This document shows, one piece after another, positions 1-5,751 of a stretch of 6,909 nucleotides of DNA. Position numbers and translations under genes: made by a program. Numbering within the stretch: the stretch's first letter is position 1; each line of letters opens with the position of its first letter. Origin of the DNA: Candidatus Calditenuaceae archaeon JGI OTU-3 (GTDB lineage: Archaea; Thermoproteota; Nitrososphaeria_A; Caldarchaeales; Calditenuaceae); NCBI GenBank assembly GCA_000494185.1, contig AWOC01000002.1, forward strand, positions 1 to 6,909, in the 5' to 3' direction. The notes under the pieces were generated by a model, which did not search any database, had not been told where the DNA came from, and saw only the letters and a list, made by a program, of their open reading frames with translations.

Positions 1-654
1 TCGGCTGTGCTCGAGTCGAAGGGGACGAGGGTGGTCAACCCGTACAGCGTCATCAGGGACTGTGGAGACAAGCTGGTTACTACAGCAAAGTTGGCCAGCC
101 GCGGGGTCAAAGTGCCTCGGACAGGAATAGCGTATAGCAGAGAGGCCGCTATCGCTGCTTCCAGAGAGCTCGGCTACCCCGTGGTCGTTAAGCCGATAAT
201 AGGGAGCTGGGGGCGCATGGTCGCTAGGGCTGAGAACGAGGACGACCTGCTCGACATCCTCGACTTCAGGGAGTCCATGAGCTCGCCCCACTTCAAGATA
301 CACTATATTCAGCAATACGTACAGAAGCCGGGCAGGGACATCAGGGCCTTCTACGTGTGGGGAGAGGTGCCCGTGGCTATCTACAGGGTAAGCCAGCGCT
401 GGAAGACCAATACGGCGCTGGGCGCCAAGGCAGTACCTGCAGAGCTGAGTCCGGATCAGGTCGAGCTGGTCATCAAGTCCGGCGAGGCCGTTGGGGGCGG
501 CGTGTTGGGCATCGATCTCTTGGAGACAAAAGACGGCGAGACCTGTGTAAGCGAGGTAAACGCCGTCGTCGAGTTCAGGAACACGGTCCAGGTCACCGGC
601 TACGACTTGGCGGGCAAGATAATCGAGGAGACAGTGAAAGTCATGAGGAGGTAA
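1..654 (+). CDS. lysX: LysX, LysW carrier protein:2-aminoadipate ligase (5' partial)
   Basis: ATP-grasp ligase that joins alpha-aminoadipate to the C-terminal glutamate of the carrier protein LysW, the committed step of LysW-dependent lysine synthesis in the cytoplasm. The frame is open from base 1, so about 75 N-terminal residues lie upstream; the GTG at 7 is internal, since the family is about 280 residues long. Seen: VVNPYSVIRDCGDK at 31-72, the ATP-grasp core YPVVVKPIIGSWGR around 175-214, GRDIRAF around 331-351, and the C-terminal EVNAVVEFRNT at 553-585. In characterised LysX enzymes the residues after EFK/EFR are Asn plus Ser/Thr, whereas I recall Gly-Phe in the glutamate-specific ArgX; the Asn-Thr here favours LysX. 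A ligase with dual specificity cannot be excluded. The stop is 2 bases before lysJ, so the genes are very probably cotranscribed. The promoter is outside the window. Confidence 0.93.
   Translation, partial: SAVLESKGTRVVNPYSVIRDCGDKLVTTAKLASRGVKVPRTGIAYSREAAIAASRELGYPVVVKPIIGSWGRMVARAENEDDLLDILDFRESMSSPHFKIHYIQQYVQKPGRDIRAFYVWGEVPVAIYRVSQRWKTNTALGAKAVPAELSPDQVELVIKSGEAVGGGVLGIDLLETKDGETCVSEVNAVVEFRNTVQVTGYDLAGKIIEETVKVMRR
645..652 (+). promoter_or_regulatory. Strong Shine-Dalgarno site of lysJ
   Basis: GAGGAGGT, a near-complete match to the 16S rRNA 3' tail, sits inside the last codons of lysX and ends 4 bases before the ATG at 657. It decides the lysJ start: the frame is open back to 357, but that longer version would only be an antiparallel-frame reading of lysX. 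The overlap with lysX suggests coupled translation. Confidence 0.8.
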
Positions 655-656
655 GC

Positions 657-1826
657 ATGTCCCCTCTCTCGCTTCTCAGATTTTCGCAGCCCCGCGGCCT
701 AAGGGTCTCGACGGCCGAGGGCCAATATGTGTGGGATAGTTCTGGGAGGCGATATCTCGACTTTCACACGGGGCATGGAGCGGCGTTCCTCGGCCATAGG
801 AACCCCTTCGTGGTCAGGAGGATCTCCGAGCAGCTCGGGAAGCTTGCGTGTCTACCTCCCGTCTTCGAGAGTCAGATTCTAGACGAGGCTCTCGACCTTC
901 TAAGTAAGATACTCCCCAAACACTTGACCCACGTCTTCTTCCTGAACAGCGGTAGCGAGGCGGTAGAGCTTGCCCTCAAGCTTGCGAGGAAGAGGAGCAG
1001 AAGGAAACTATTCGCATCATTCACCGGTGCTTTCCACGGCAGAACCATGGCCGCCCTAAGCGTCACCCACAACCCAAAATACAGGTCGGGCTTCGAACCA
1101 TTCCCCGGAGAGGCTCTCTTCATCCCATACAACGATACGGGGCAGATCTCTCGGATAGACGAGTCCGTGGCCGCCGCTATCGTGGAGCCAGTCCAGGGTG
1201 AGGGGGGCGTCTACCCCGCCACGGCAGAGTTCATGAGGGCTCTCGAGGAGAGGTGTAGAGAGGTGGGGGCCTACCTCATCGTTGACGAGGTCCAGTCGGG
1301 CTTCGGGCGTACGGGACACGTCTGGAGCCACCTAGAGCACGGAGTTAAGCCAGATATGCTGGTCGCGGGCAAGTCTATAGGCGGCGGCTTCCCAGTAAGC
1401 CTCGTAGCCGTTTCAAGCGAGCTAGGCGAGAGGGTTGAGGAGGGAGAGCACGGGTCGACTCACGGTGGAAACCCACTGGCTTTGGCGGCGCTGGTTGGCG
1501 GTATTGAGGCTTTCCTGAATGACGATGTAAATGGGAAGGCCGCGAGGATGGGCCAACTCTTCGCCTACCAGCTAGCGGAGCTTGCCCAAGAGCTTAGGAA
1601 CGTAATAAGGGGGGTCAGGTCCAAGGGCCTGATGCTCGCGGTCGAGCTTAGGGAGCGTGTCTCACCTTACATAGCTAGACTCCAGAGTGAAGGACTCCTA
1701 ACTCTCCGCTCCGGGGCAACGACTCTCAGGATGCTACCGCCATACCTCATATCGGAGGAAGACGTAGAGCTAGGCATCTCGACCCTCACCCGCGCTCTCA
1801 CCGATCGGGCGCGCCAGGGTGGATGA
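657..1826 (+). CDS. lysJ: LysJ, LysW-aminoadipate semialdehyde aminotransferase
   Basis: Class III PLP aminotransferase (ornithine/acetylornithine aminotransferase family), 389 residues, full length. It converts LysW-bound aminoadipate semialdehyde to LysW-lysine with glutamate as amino donor; in archaea the same enzyme can act on LysW-glutamate semialdehyde to give LysW-ornithine. Seen: NSGSEAVELALKLAR (97-111) and GAFHGRTMAALSVTHNP (124-140) for PLP phosphate and ring binding, AAIVEPVQGEGG (173-184), LIVDEVQSGFGRTG (207-220) with Asp210 expected to contact the pyridine nitrogen, the Schiff-base lysine Lys239 in AGKSIGGGFP, and HGSTHGGNPLALAA (265-278). The start at 657 is fixed by the Shine-Dalgarno site and by family length. 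It lies 2 bases after lysX and 3 bases before lysK. LysJ and bacterial ArgD are hard to separate by sequence; the LysX and LysK neighbours decide the name. Confidence 0.93.
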   Translation: MSPLSLLRFSQPRGLRVSTAEGQYVWDSSGRRYLDFHTGHGAAFLGHRNPFVVRRISEQLGKLACLPPVFESQILDEALDLLSKILPKHLTHVFFLNSGSEAVELALKLARKRSRRKLFASFTGAFHGRTMAALSVTHNPKYRSGFEPFPGEALFIPYNDTGQISRIDESVAAAIVEPVQGEGGVYPATAEFMRALEERCREVGAYLIVDEVQSGFGRTGHVWSHLEHGVKPDMLVAGKSIGGGFPVSLVAVSSELGERVEEGEHGSTHGGNPLALAALVGGIEAFLNDDVNGKAARMGQLFAYQLAELAQELRNVIRGVRSKGLMLAVELRERVSPYIARLQSEGLLTLRSGATTLRMLPPYLISEEDVELGISTLTRALTDRARQGG

Positions 1827-1829
1827 AGA

Positions 1830-2885
1830 ATGCGCGTCGAGGCGGTTCTCCTAGAACTCATACAGCAATATACTCCCAGCGGAGAGGAACATAGGCTCGC
1901 ACCGACCATGAAAGATCTTTCAGAGAGACTCGGCTTCAGCCACTTCGAGATAGACCCTGCCGGAAACTATATCATGCGTAGGGGCAGGGGGCCCAAGACC
2001 CTCTTGCTGGCGGGCCACGTTGACACCGTGCCAGGCATGCTCGAGCACGGGATTAGGGACGGAGAGGTTTATGGGCGCGGCGCGGTTGATGCCAAGGGCC
2101 CGTTGGCGGCCCTGATGGTGGGGGGAGCGGAGGCGGAGTTTGACGAGGACAAGTACTCCGTGATCGTGGCAGGTCTGGTTGACGAGGAAGGGGCGGGACG
2201 CGGCGCCCAGGCCCTCCTAAACAGCGTAAGAGATGTTAGGGGTGTCGTGATAGGCGAGCCGACCGGCGCGGAGGGTGTAGTCATCAGTTATAGGGGTAGC
2301 CTCACATTCAGGCTGCATTGCAGGGCCTTGGGAGGCCACAGCTCCGCCCCCTACGTGGGCGAGTCGGCGCTAGACAAGCTCCTCGAGGCGGTAGGAGAGA
2401 TAAGATCGATCTTCAACGGGAAAAGCTATGGGGAGCCAACCTCGGCGATAACTCAGCTGAGGGCGGGGGACTGGCCCACAAAGCTTCCGGAGGAAGCGGA
2501 GGCGACCGTGAACATTAGGTATCCGCCGGGGATGGACGGAGCATCCATCATCGAGAGGATCGAGGCTATAGCCTCTATGCGGGGCTGCAGAGTAGAGATC
2601 TTGGACTCCACCCCGCCTGTCTCGGCGGGCCTCGACTCTCCGACGGTCAGGTCCCTCGTGCGATCCATAATCATGAACGGCCGTAAGCCTAGGATCCTCA
2701 GAAAGACTGGCTCAAGCGACATGAACATTCTGTACAGGCTTACGCGGAATATCGCGGCCTATGGCCCTGGGAACTCCCTCCTCGCCCACACGTCGAGAGA
2801 AAGCGTAAGCATCGTGGACCTCGAGTTTTCGAAGAACGTGGTGAGGAGGGCCGTTGAGGAGTTCTTCAGGATTGAGCGGAGCTAG
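1830..2885 (+). CDS. lysK: LysK, LysW-lysine (LysW-ornithine) hydrolase
   Basis: M20-family metallopeptidase of 351 residues that cleaves the bond between LysW and lysine, the last step of the pathway; archaeal LysK can also release ornithine. Seen: metal ligand motif LLAGHVDTVPG (59-69, His63 and Asp65), GRGAVDAKGPLAAL (82-95, bridging Asp87), LVDEEGAGRG (116-125, Glu119 as general base and Glu120 as metal ligand), GEPTGAEGVVISYRG (142-156, Glu143), the dimerisation-domain motif GGHSSAPY (168-175), and the C-terminal AYGPGNSLLAHTSRE (310-324, His320 as last metal ligand). Every expected zinc ligand is present. The start ATG follows the lysJ stop by 3 bases with GGTGGA overlapping the lysJ end. 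The last 20 bp overlap the 3' end of argH on the other strand. The related ArgE/DapE enzymes are the alternatives; the operon and the short length favour LysK. Confidence 0.92.
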   Translation: MRVEAVLLELIQQYTPSGEEHRLAPTMKDLSERLGFSHFEIDPAGNYIMRRGRGPKTLLLAGHVDTVPGMLEHGIRDGEVYGRGAVDAKGPLAALMVGGAEAEFDEDKYSVIVAGLVDEEGAGRGAQALLNSVRDVRGVVIGEPTGAEGVVISYRGSLTFRLHCRALGGHSSAPYVGESALDKLLEAVGEIRSIFNGKSYGEPTSAITQLRAGDWPTKLPEEAEATVNIRYPPGMDGASIIERIEAIASMRGCRVEILDSTPPVSAGLDSPTVRSLVRSIIMNGRKPRILRKTGSSDMNILYRLTRNIAAYGPGNSLLAHTSRESVSIVDLEFSKNVVRRAVEEFFRIERS

Positions 2886-4317
2886 CTCCAGCCTCGAGTA
2901 CCCTCTCCGTAACCAGTGACATCCTTCTCTCCTCCCCCTCAGCCCATTTTCTGAGCACGCCGACTCTAAGCCTAAGTGCGGAGGACATACGCCTCACCTC
3001 CTCAGGGTTCGAGGACCCGCGGGTCTTGTAGGACCTTACTACCGTTGTGGGGGAAGTGAGACTAGTGAGGTCTTGGAGACTGATCACGGCCGCTAAGCCA
3101 CTTCTCTGCAGAATGCCCCTCAGGTTCTCCTCGCTTAGCGTTCCCTCCGCGAGGGCCCTGGAGATCTCGCCACAGACCTTGTGGGCGAGTCTGAAGGTGA
3201 CGCCGTATCTCACGCTGAGATAGTTGGCCAGCTCCACTATCCCAGCCTCTGGCCCACACATCTTTAATGCCCGTTCCCTGTTGACGGTTAGGGTGTTGAT
3301 GAGGCCTGCTAGAACTCTGAGGGTCGTTCTGGCCTCATGAAGAGTCTTCCAGACTGATGGTGTTGACTGCTGAAGGTCGAGGACGTAGCCCCCCACCCTC
3401 CTCTGAAGGATCGCGACTAGCCGCGCGAGCTCCCCCAAAGCCTCTGCCGACTTCGTCCTAGCCACCTCGAGGACCACCGGGTTCTTCTTCTGGGGCATTA
3501 TGCTGCTTGTGGAGCAGTACTCGTCGCCTATGTCCACCAAACCCACTGTGAAGGCGTGAATCAGGTCCTCCGCGATGTCTGAGACTACTAGGAGAAGTCT
3601 GAGCACCGCGGATGCTAAGGTCACCGTGAAGTCGCGGGAGGATGATGCCTCCAGAGCATGCTCGACGATCCCCCTGAACCCCAGCTGTTCAGCAATCCAC
3701 TCCCTGTCAAGCCTTATGCTGCTCCCGCAGCAGGCAGCTGCGCCGAGGGGCGAGAGGTCTAGCTCCTCATATGCCTTCACCATCCATTCAAGTGCGGAAA
3801 GGAGGCGCGAAGCGTAGTGCGTGAGGATGAAGCCGAAGGTTGATGGAGCGGCTACCTGCAGGTGGGTTGTTGCGGGATATATCGTCTCTGCCTCTGCCTC
3901 GGCCTTTTCCAGCGCCGCATCGAGTAGTGGAAGCGCCTCCCTAACCGTCAGCACCACAAGTTCCTTCGCCCTCATCCTTATCGCGGTCGCCACGGCATCG
4001 TTCCTGCTCTTACCAAGAGCGAGGTTCCCACCCGCTCCCGGGGCCGCTTGGCTCAGGAAGTTCTCGACAACCATGTGCACATCCTCGAGAGCGGGGTCGT
4101 CTAGGCTCAGGGGCTTGTCGTAGGCGGCTTTGAGGGCTCTCAGGGCCTTGGAGAGGTCCTCGTCGCTTATTAGTCCGAGGCGATTAAGCATCCTTAGGTG
4201 GACAGCGTTTATGAGGATTACCTGCCTATAGATCTCGGAGTCTATGCGTAGCGAGGAGGAGTATTCCGCTGCCTCGCGAGCCATCTCTTTGCCGAGTCTG
4301 CCGATCCTGAAGCCCAT
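2866..4317 (-). CDS. argH: ArgH, argininosuccinate lyase
   Basis: Fumarase/aspartase-superfamily lyase that splits argininosuccinate into arginine and fumarate, the last step of arginine synthesis; cytoplasmic, normally a tetramer. 483 residues, close to the usual 450-480. Seen: EDVHMVVENFL (78-88), LALGKSRNDAVATAIRM (99-115), THLQVAAPSTFG (151-162, His152 matching the conserved catalytic-region His), SRDFTVTLASA (227-237), the family signature SSIMPQKKNP (271-280) with the catalytic serine loop, and YVLDLQQSTPSVW (311-323). Substitutions in usually strict places (SRNDQV to SRNDAV, YNRDLQ to YVLDLQ) make it divergent. ATG at 4317 is preceded two codons upstream by an in-frame stop, and GRLGKEMA at the N-terminus fits the family's GGRF region. 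It follows rpiA by 100 bp and may have its own promoter. It converges on lysK with a 20-bp overlap. Confidence 0.88.
   Translation of the reverse strand: MGFRIGRLGKEMAREAAEYSSSLRIDSEIYRQVILINAVHLRMLNRLGLISDEDLSKALRALKAAYDKPLSLDDPALEDVHMVVENFLSQAAPGAGGNLALGKSRNDAVATAIRMRAKELVVLTVREALPLLDAALEKAEAEAETIYPATTHLQVAAPSTFGFILTHYASRLLSALEWMVKAYEELDLSPLGAAACCGSSIRLDREWIAEQLGFRGIVEHALEASSSRDFTVTLASAVLRLLLVVSDIAEDLIHAFTVGLVDIGDEYCSTSSIMPQKKNPVVLEVARTKSAEALGELARLVAILQRRVGGYVLDLQQSTPSVWKTLHEARTTLRVLAGLINTLTVNRERALKMCGPEAGIVELANYLSVRYGVTFRLAHKVCGEISRALAEGTLSEENLRGILQRSGLAAVISLQDLTSLTSPTTVVRSYKTRGSSNPEEVRRMSSALRLRVGVLRKWAEGEERRMSLVTERVLEAGASSAQS
2878..2889. repeat. 12-bp perfect palindrome at the lysK/argH 3' overlap
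   Basis: GGAGCTAGCTCC reads the same on both strands, is centred on the lysK stop codon (TAG 2883-2885) and lies inside the last codons of argH. No T-rich tract follows on either strand, so it lacks the usual mark of an archaeal terminator. It may simply be coding sequence. Confidence 0.45.
4128..4159 (-). repeat. 32-bp repeat, copy A (inside argH)
   Basis: This segment of argH encodes residues around DLSKALRALK (54-63). It matches 5185-5216 on the same strand at 29 of 32 positions, with a constant offset of 1057 and no gap. Confidence 0.8.
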
Positions 4318-4352
4318 TCCTCAGCCACACCAGACGATAAGCACCGTGAGCG

Positions 4353-4360
4353 ATAATAAA
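4353..4360 (-). promoter_or_regulatory. Putative TATA box of argH
   Basis: On the minus strand the sequence is TTTATTAT, the only A/T-rich island in the 100-bp gap between rpiA and argH. Its centre is about 39 bases from the argH ATG, which puts transcription start roughly 12 bases upstream of the codon, normal for crenarchaea. This would allow argH to be expressed apart from rpiA. A weak GAGG lies directly before the ATG. Confidence 0.45.
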
Positions 4361-4417
4361 TCCAGCGTCGTGGCCTTCCCGGCACGGGCGGAGCCACGAG
4401 GTCTTTCCCGGAGACTT

Positions 4418-5119
4418 CTAACCGATCTCGAGCAGCTCCCCACCGCGCTGGCCGATCAAGACCCGATACCCCCTCCTCGGACATAACCCAACCTCGACGA
4501 CGCCTGGAGTGACCTTCAGCTCCCACTCGGTCTTCTCCGGCTCGTTTATGGCTCCGACATCGGCGAGCATTAAGATGTTGCCGTTGTCTGTGATAACGGG
4601 GCCCGCCTTGCCCTGCGAGGTCCTCTCAATGGCTCTCCACCCCTTTCTCTGGAGCAGGATCGGAATCGCTGGAGCTGCGAAGGTCAGGACCTCTATGGGG
4701 ACCGGAATGTTCAGCGTCTCCGAAAGCTTATCCTCGGTCCCGATAAGAATGACGGAACTGGCAAGGGTCATCAGCAGCTTCTCACGGGCCAGGGCGCCCC
4801 CCATTCCCTTGATCGAGTCTCCACGAACGTTACACTGGTCGAAGCTATCCACATACACATCTATCGAGGGGTAATTCGCTAGGCTTCCGATCCTGAAGCC
4901 CGCCTTCGAGGCGGCAGTCTCCGACTGGAACGAAGTCGGTATGACACACTCCACTGCCCCCGGCGGCGCGGCCCGAGCCAGCTCACCTATAAATCTGGCA
5001 GAGGTTCGACCTGTGCCCAGCCCAAGCACCAGCCCCAGACCCAGTGAGAGAACCCTCTCAACCGCCTCGCGAACAACCCTCTCGAGCCCCTCCGCCTCGC
5101 GTTGCTCCTCCAGCCCCAC
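4418..5119 (-). CDS. rpiA: Ribose-5-phosphate isomerase A
   Basis: Interconverts ribose 5-phosphate and ribulose 5-phosphate in the cytoplasm, supplying ribose for nucleotides. 233 residues, the usual length. Seen: phosphate loop VLGLGTGRTSARFI (31-44), PTSFQSETAASKAG (61-74), acidic motif DVYVDSFDQCN (87-97), IKGMGGALAREKLL (103-116), ILIGTEDKL (124-132), PVPIEVLTFA (139-148), ITDNGNILMLADV (176-188) and VVEVGLCP (207-214). The catalytic set known from E. coli RpiA maps to Asp91, Asp94, Lys104 and Glu113, all present. Odd: DGADE is DSFDQ and GGGGA is GMGGA, so the loop around the catalytic Asp pair is divergent. The start is GTG at 5119; no other ATG, GTG or TTG occurs upstream although the frame stays open to 5228. 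argH follows 100 bp downstream on the same strand, with no obvious pathway link. Confidence 0.87.
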   Translation of the reverse strand: MGLEEQREAEGLERVVREAVERVLSLGLGLVLGLGTGRTSARFIGELARAAPPGAVECVIPTSFQSETAASKAGFRIGSLANYPSIDVYVDSFDQCNVRGDSIKGMGGALAREKLLMTLASSVILIGTEDKLSETLNIPVPIEVLTFAAPAIPILLQRKGWRAIERTSQGKAGPVITDNGNILMLADVGAINEPEKTEWELKVTPGVVEVGLCPRRGYRVLIGQRGGELLEIG

Positions 5120-5148
5120 CCCACCGCCGAATAGCCGCGCACGAAAAG

Positions 5149-5156
5149 AATTAATT
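5149..5156 (-). promoter_or_regulatory. Putative TATA box of rpiA
   Basis: The minus strand reads AATTAATT, centred about 33 bases from the GTG at 5119, so the transcript would begin only about 7 bases before the start codon. A second candidate, GTATATCAC at about 5162-5170, would give a leader of about 20 bases. I cannot choose between them, but either supports initiation at 5119 and not further upstream. Confidence 0.45.
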
Positions 5157-5184
5157 GTTGCGTGATATACCCTCCCCGCCTCTT

Positions 5185-5216
5185 CTTTGAGAGCTCTCAG
5201 GGCCCTAGAGAGGTCC
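5185..5216 (-). repeat. 32-bp repeat, copy B (upstream of rpiA)
   Basis: Near-identical (29/32) to 4128-4159 in argH. Read on the minus strand it encodes DLSRALRALK where argH has DLSKALRALK, in the frame that continues openly into rpiA. Two of the three differences are silent third-position changes and the third is a Lys to Arg change. There is no start codon before it: a stop lies at 5225-5227. Confidence 0.8.
5188..5199. repeat. 12-bp perfect palindrome inside repeat copy B
   Basis: TGAGAGCTCTCA is a perfect palindrome. The matching argH bases (4131-4142) differ at one position, which breaks the symmetry there. It lies about 75 bases upstream of the rpiA start and directly abuts a second, shorter palindrome, AGGGCCCT (5199-5206). 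Confidence 0.45.
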
Positions 5217-5220
5217 CCCG

Positions 5221-5232
5221 ATTTCTAGAAAT
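5221..5232. repeat. 12-bp perfect palindrome upstream of rpiA
   Basis: ATTTCTAGAAAT is self-complementary and A/T-rich in a GC-rich region. It lies about 100 bases upstream of the rpiA GTG. It could be a protein-binding site or a chance palindrome. Confidence 0.4.
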
Positions 5233-5474
5233 AGTTAGACTGGGGCCCGCCTATATCCGGGAATGGAGTACTTGCCCTCGGACCCAGACCAGCTGGGAAG
5301 TGGTATGCAGATCTCGTGGTAGAACACTTAGATCCTGAGGAGAGTGTCTTCCCTGCTTGGCCGAGGAGAAGACGCAGGAGACCGGCTGTTAAATTCCTTG
5401 TCACGTATCCAGAGGAGGATGCGTGTTAAACTCTTAGTCCCGCAGGAATAGTGGTGGGGCTCTAGGCCGACACC

Positions 5475-5483
5475 TAATTATAT
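5475..5483 (+). promoter_or_regulatory. Putative TATA box of the small coiled-coil gene
   Basis: TAATTATAT lies in otherwise GC-rich sequence, centred 35 bases before the GTG at 5514 and 44 before the GTG at 5523. The expected transcription start is near 5505. Confidence 0.55.
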
Positions 5484-5513
5484 CGCCAAGGAGATAAGCT
5501 GGGCCCGGCTGGT

Positions 5514-5726
5514 GTGGTCACCGTGGGGCTCCTTAGCCGCCTAATCAAGAGGCTGCGGCCGAGGCGAGGCGAGGTCGTAAGTCCGAGCAGTGAAGACCTA
5601 GAGAAGGCCACCAGAATTATTGGCTCGATGGAAAGTGACGGCGAGCTGGCTCGACTCGAAAAGAGGCTCGAGGAGCTCCGGAGAAGGCTAAAAGACATCG
5701 AGGATAGGGTGGGGTCCTGCTCTTAG
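5514..5726 (+). CDS. Small hypothetical protein with heptad coiled coil
   Basis: Not recognised as a known family. 70 residues from GTG 5514, or 67 from GTG 5523, which has a GGTG Shine-Dalgarno-like site 8 bases upstream; I cannot settle the start. Residues 5-18 (GLLSRLIKRLRPRR) form a short basic, amphipathic helix that could touch membrane lipid or nucleic acid. After a Ser/Pro linker, residues 45-66 show an unbroken 3-4 heptad pattern (Leu45, Leu48, Leu52, Leu55, Leu59, Ile62, Val66) with charged residues between, so a parallel or antiparallel helical oligomer is likely. There is no signal peptide. A TATA-like element sits at the right distance upstream. The opposite strand is also open over the same bases but gives a low-complexity Ser/Arg/Leu translation, typical of a shadow frame. 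The solute-binding protein gene begins 44 bases downstream with its own promoter. Confidence 0.6.
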   Translation: MVTVGLLSRLIKRLRPRRGEVVSPSSEDLEKATRIIGSMESDGELARLEKRLEELRRRLKDIEDRVGSCS

Positions 5727-5739
5727 TTATGGCGTCATA

Positions 5740-5747
5740 TTTATATA
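5740..5747 (+). promoter_or_regulatory. TATA box of the solute-binding protein gene
   Basis: TTTATATA, the best TATA element in the window, is centred about 27 bases before the ATG at 5771. Archaeal transcription starts about 25-27 bases after the TATA centre, so the message would be essentially leaderless. This supports ATG 5771 over the in-frame ATG at 5756, which would lie upstream of the transcript start. Confidence 0.72.
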
Positions 5748-5751
5748 GGTG

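Larger units (their letters stand above)
5120..5513. other. Divergent intergenic region, no confident gene
   Basis: The 394 bases between rpiA (-) and the small coiled-coil gene (+) contain candidate promoters at both ends, a 32-bp near-copy of argH sequence (5185-5216) and short palindromes at 5188-5199 and 5221-5232. A plus-strand frame is open for 64 codons from 5235 to a stop at 5427-5429, with a readable translation (for example VVEHLDPEESVFPAWPRR and VKFLVTYPEEDAC) but no start codon before a GTG at 5316. A 19-codon ATG frame at 5263 ends at 5322. I see no tRNA, no C/D-box pair and no recognisable RNase P or SRP RNA. Confidence 0.6.

Noticed and set aside
357..656. 100-codon upstream extension of lysJ
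   Set aside because: It is the +2 frame reading of lysX, gives a low-complexity Arg/Gly protein, and a strong Shine-Dalgarno site plus family length fix the start at 657.
872..1132. Minus-strand 86-codon frame within lysJ
   Set aside because: Antisense shadow of well-conserved lysJ motifs; no promoter or ribosome site and no protein-like pattern.
2318..2518. 66-codon plus-strand frame within lysK
   Set aside because: Out-of-frame reading of lysK with Gly/Arg-rich translation; the true frame carries all metal ligands.
3821..4123. 100-codon plus-strand frame opposite argH
   Set aside because: Ser/Ala-rich translation typical of the antisense of a helical GC-rich gene; argH motifs are clear on the other strand.
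4375..4405. Inverted repeat (6-bp arms CGTGGC/GCCACG, about 18-base loop) after rpiA as a terminator
   Set aside because: Short arms, long loop and no T tract; in GC-rich DNA this is expected by chance.
4242..4526. 94-codon minus-strand frame across the rpiA/argH junction
   Set aside because: Overlaps both real genes in a different frame; the Arg/Trp-rich translation matches nothing recognisable.
4509..4874. 121-codon plus-strand frame opposite rpiA
   Set aside because: Antisense shadow; the minus strand carries the ordered RpiA motifs.
5220..5480. Noncoding RNA (tRNA, C/D-box, SRP or RNase P RNA) in the intergenic region
   Set aside because: No T-loop consensus, no paired C and D boxes, and no recognisable conserved core of the larger RNAs.
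5474..5698. 74-codon minus-strand frame opposite the small coiled-coil gene
   Set aside because: Its Ser/Leu/Arg low-complexity translation is the expected antisense of Glu/Arg/Leu heptads; the plus strand has a promoter and a structured pattern.
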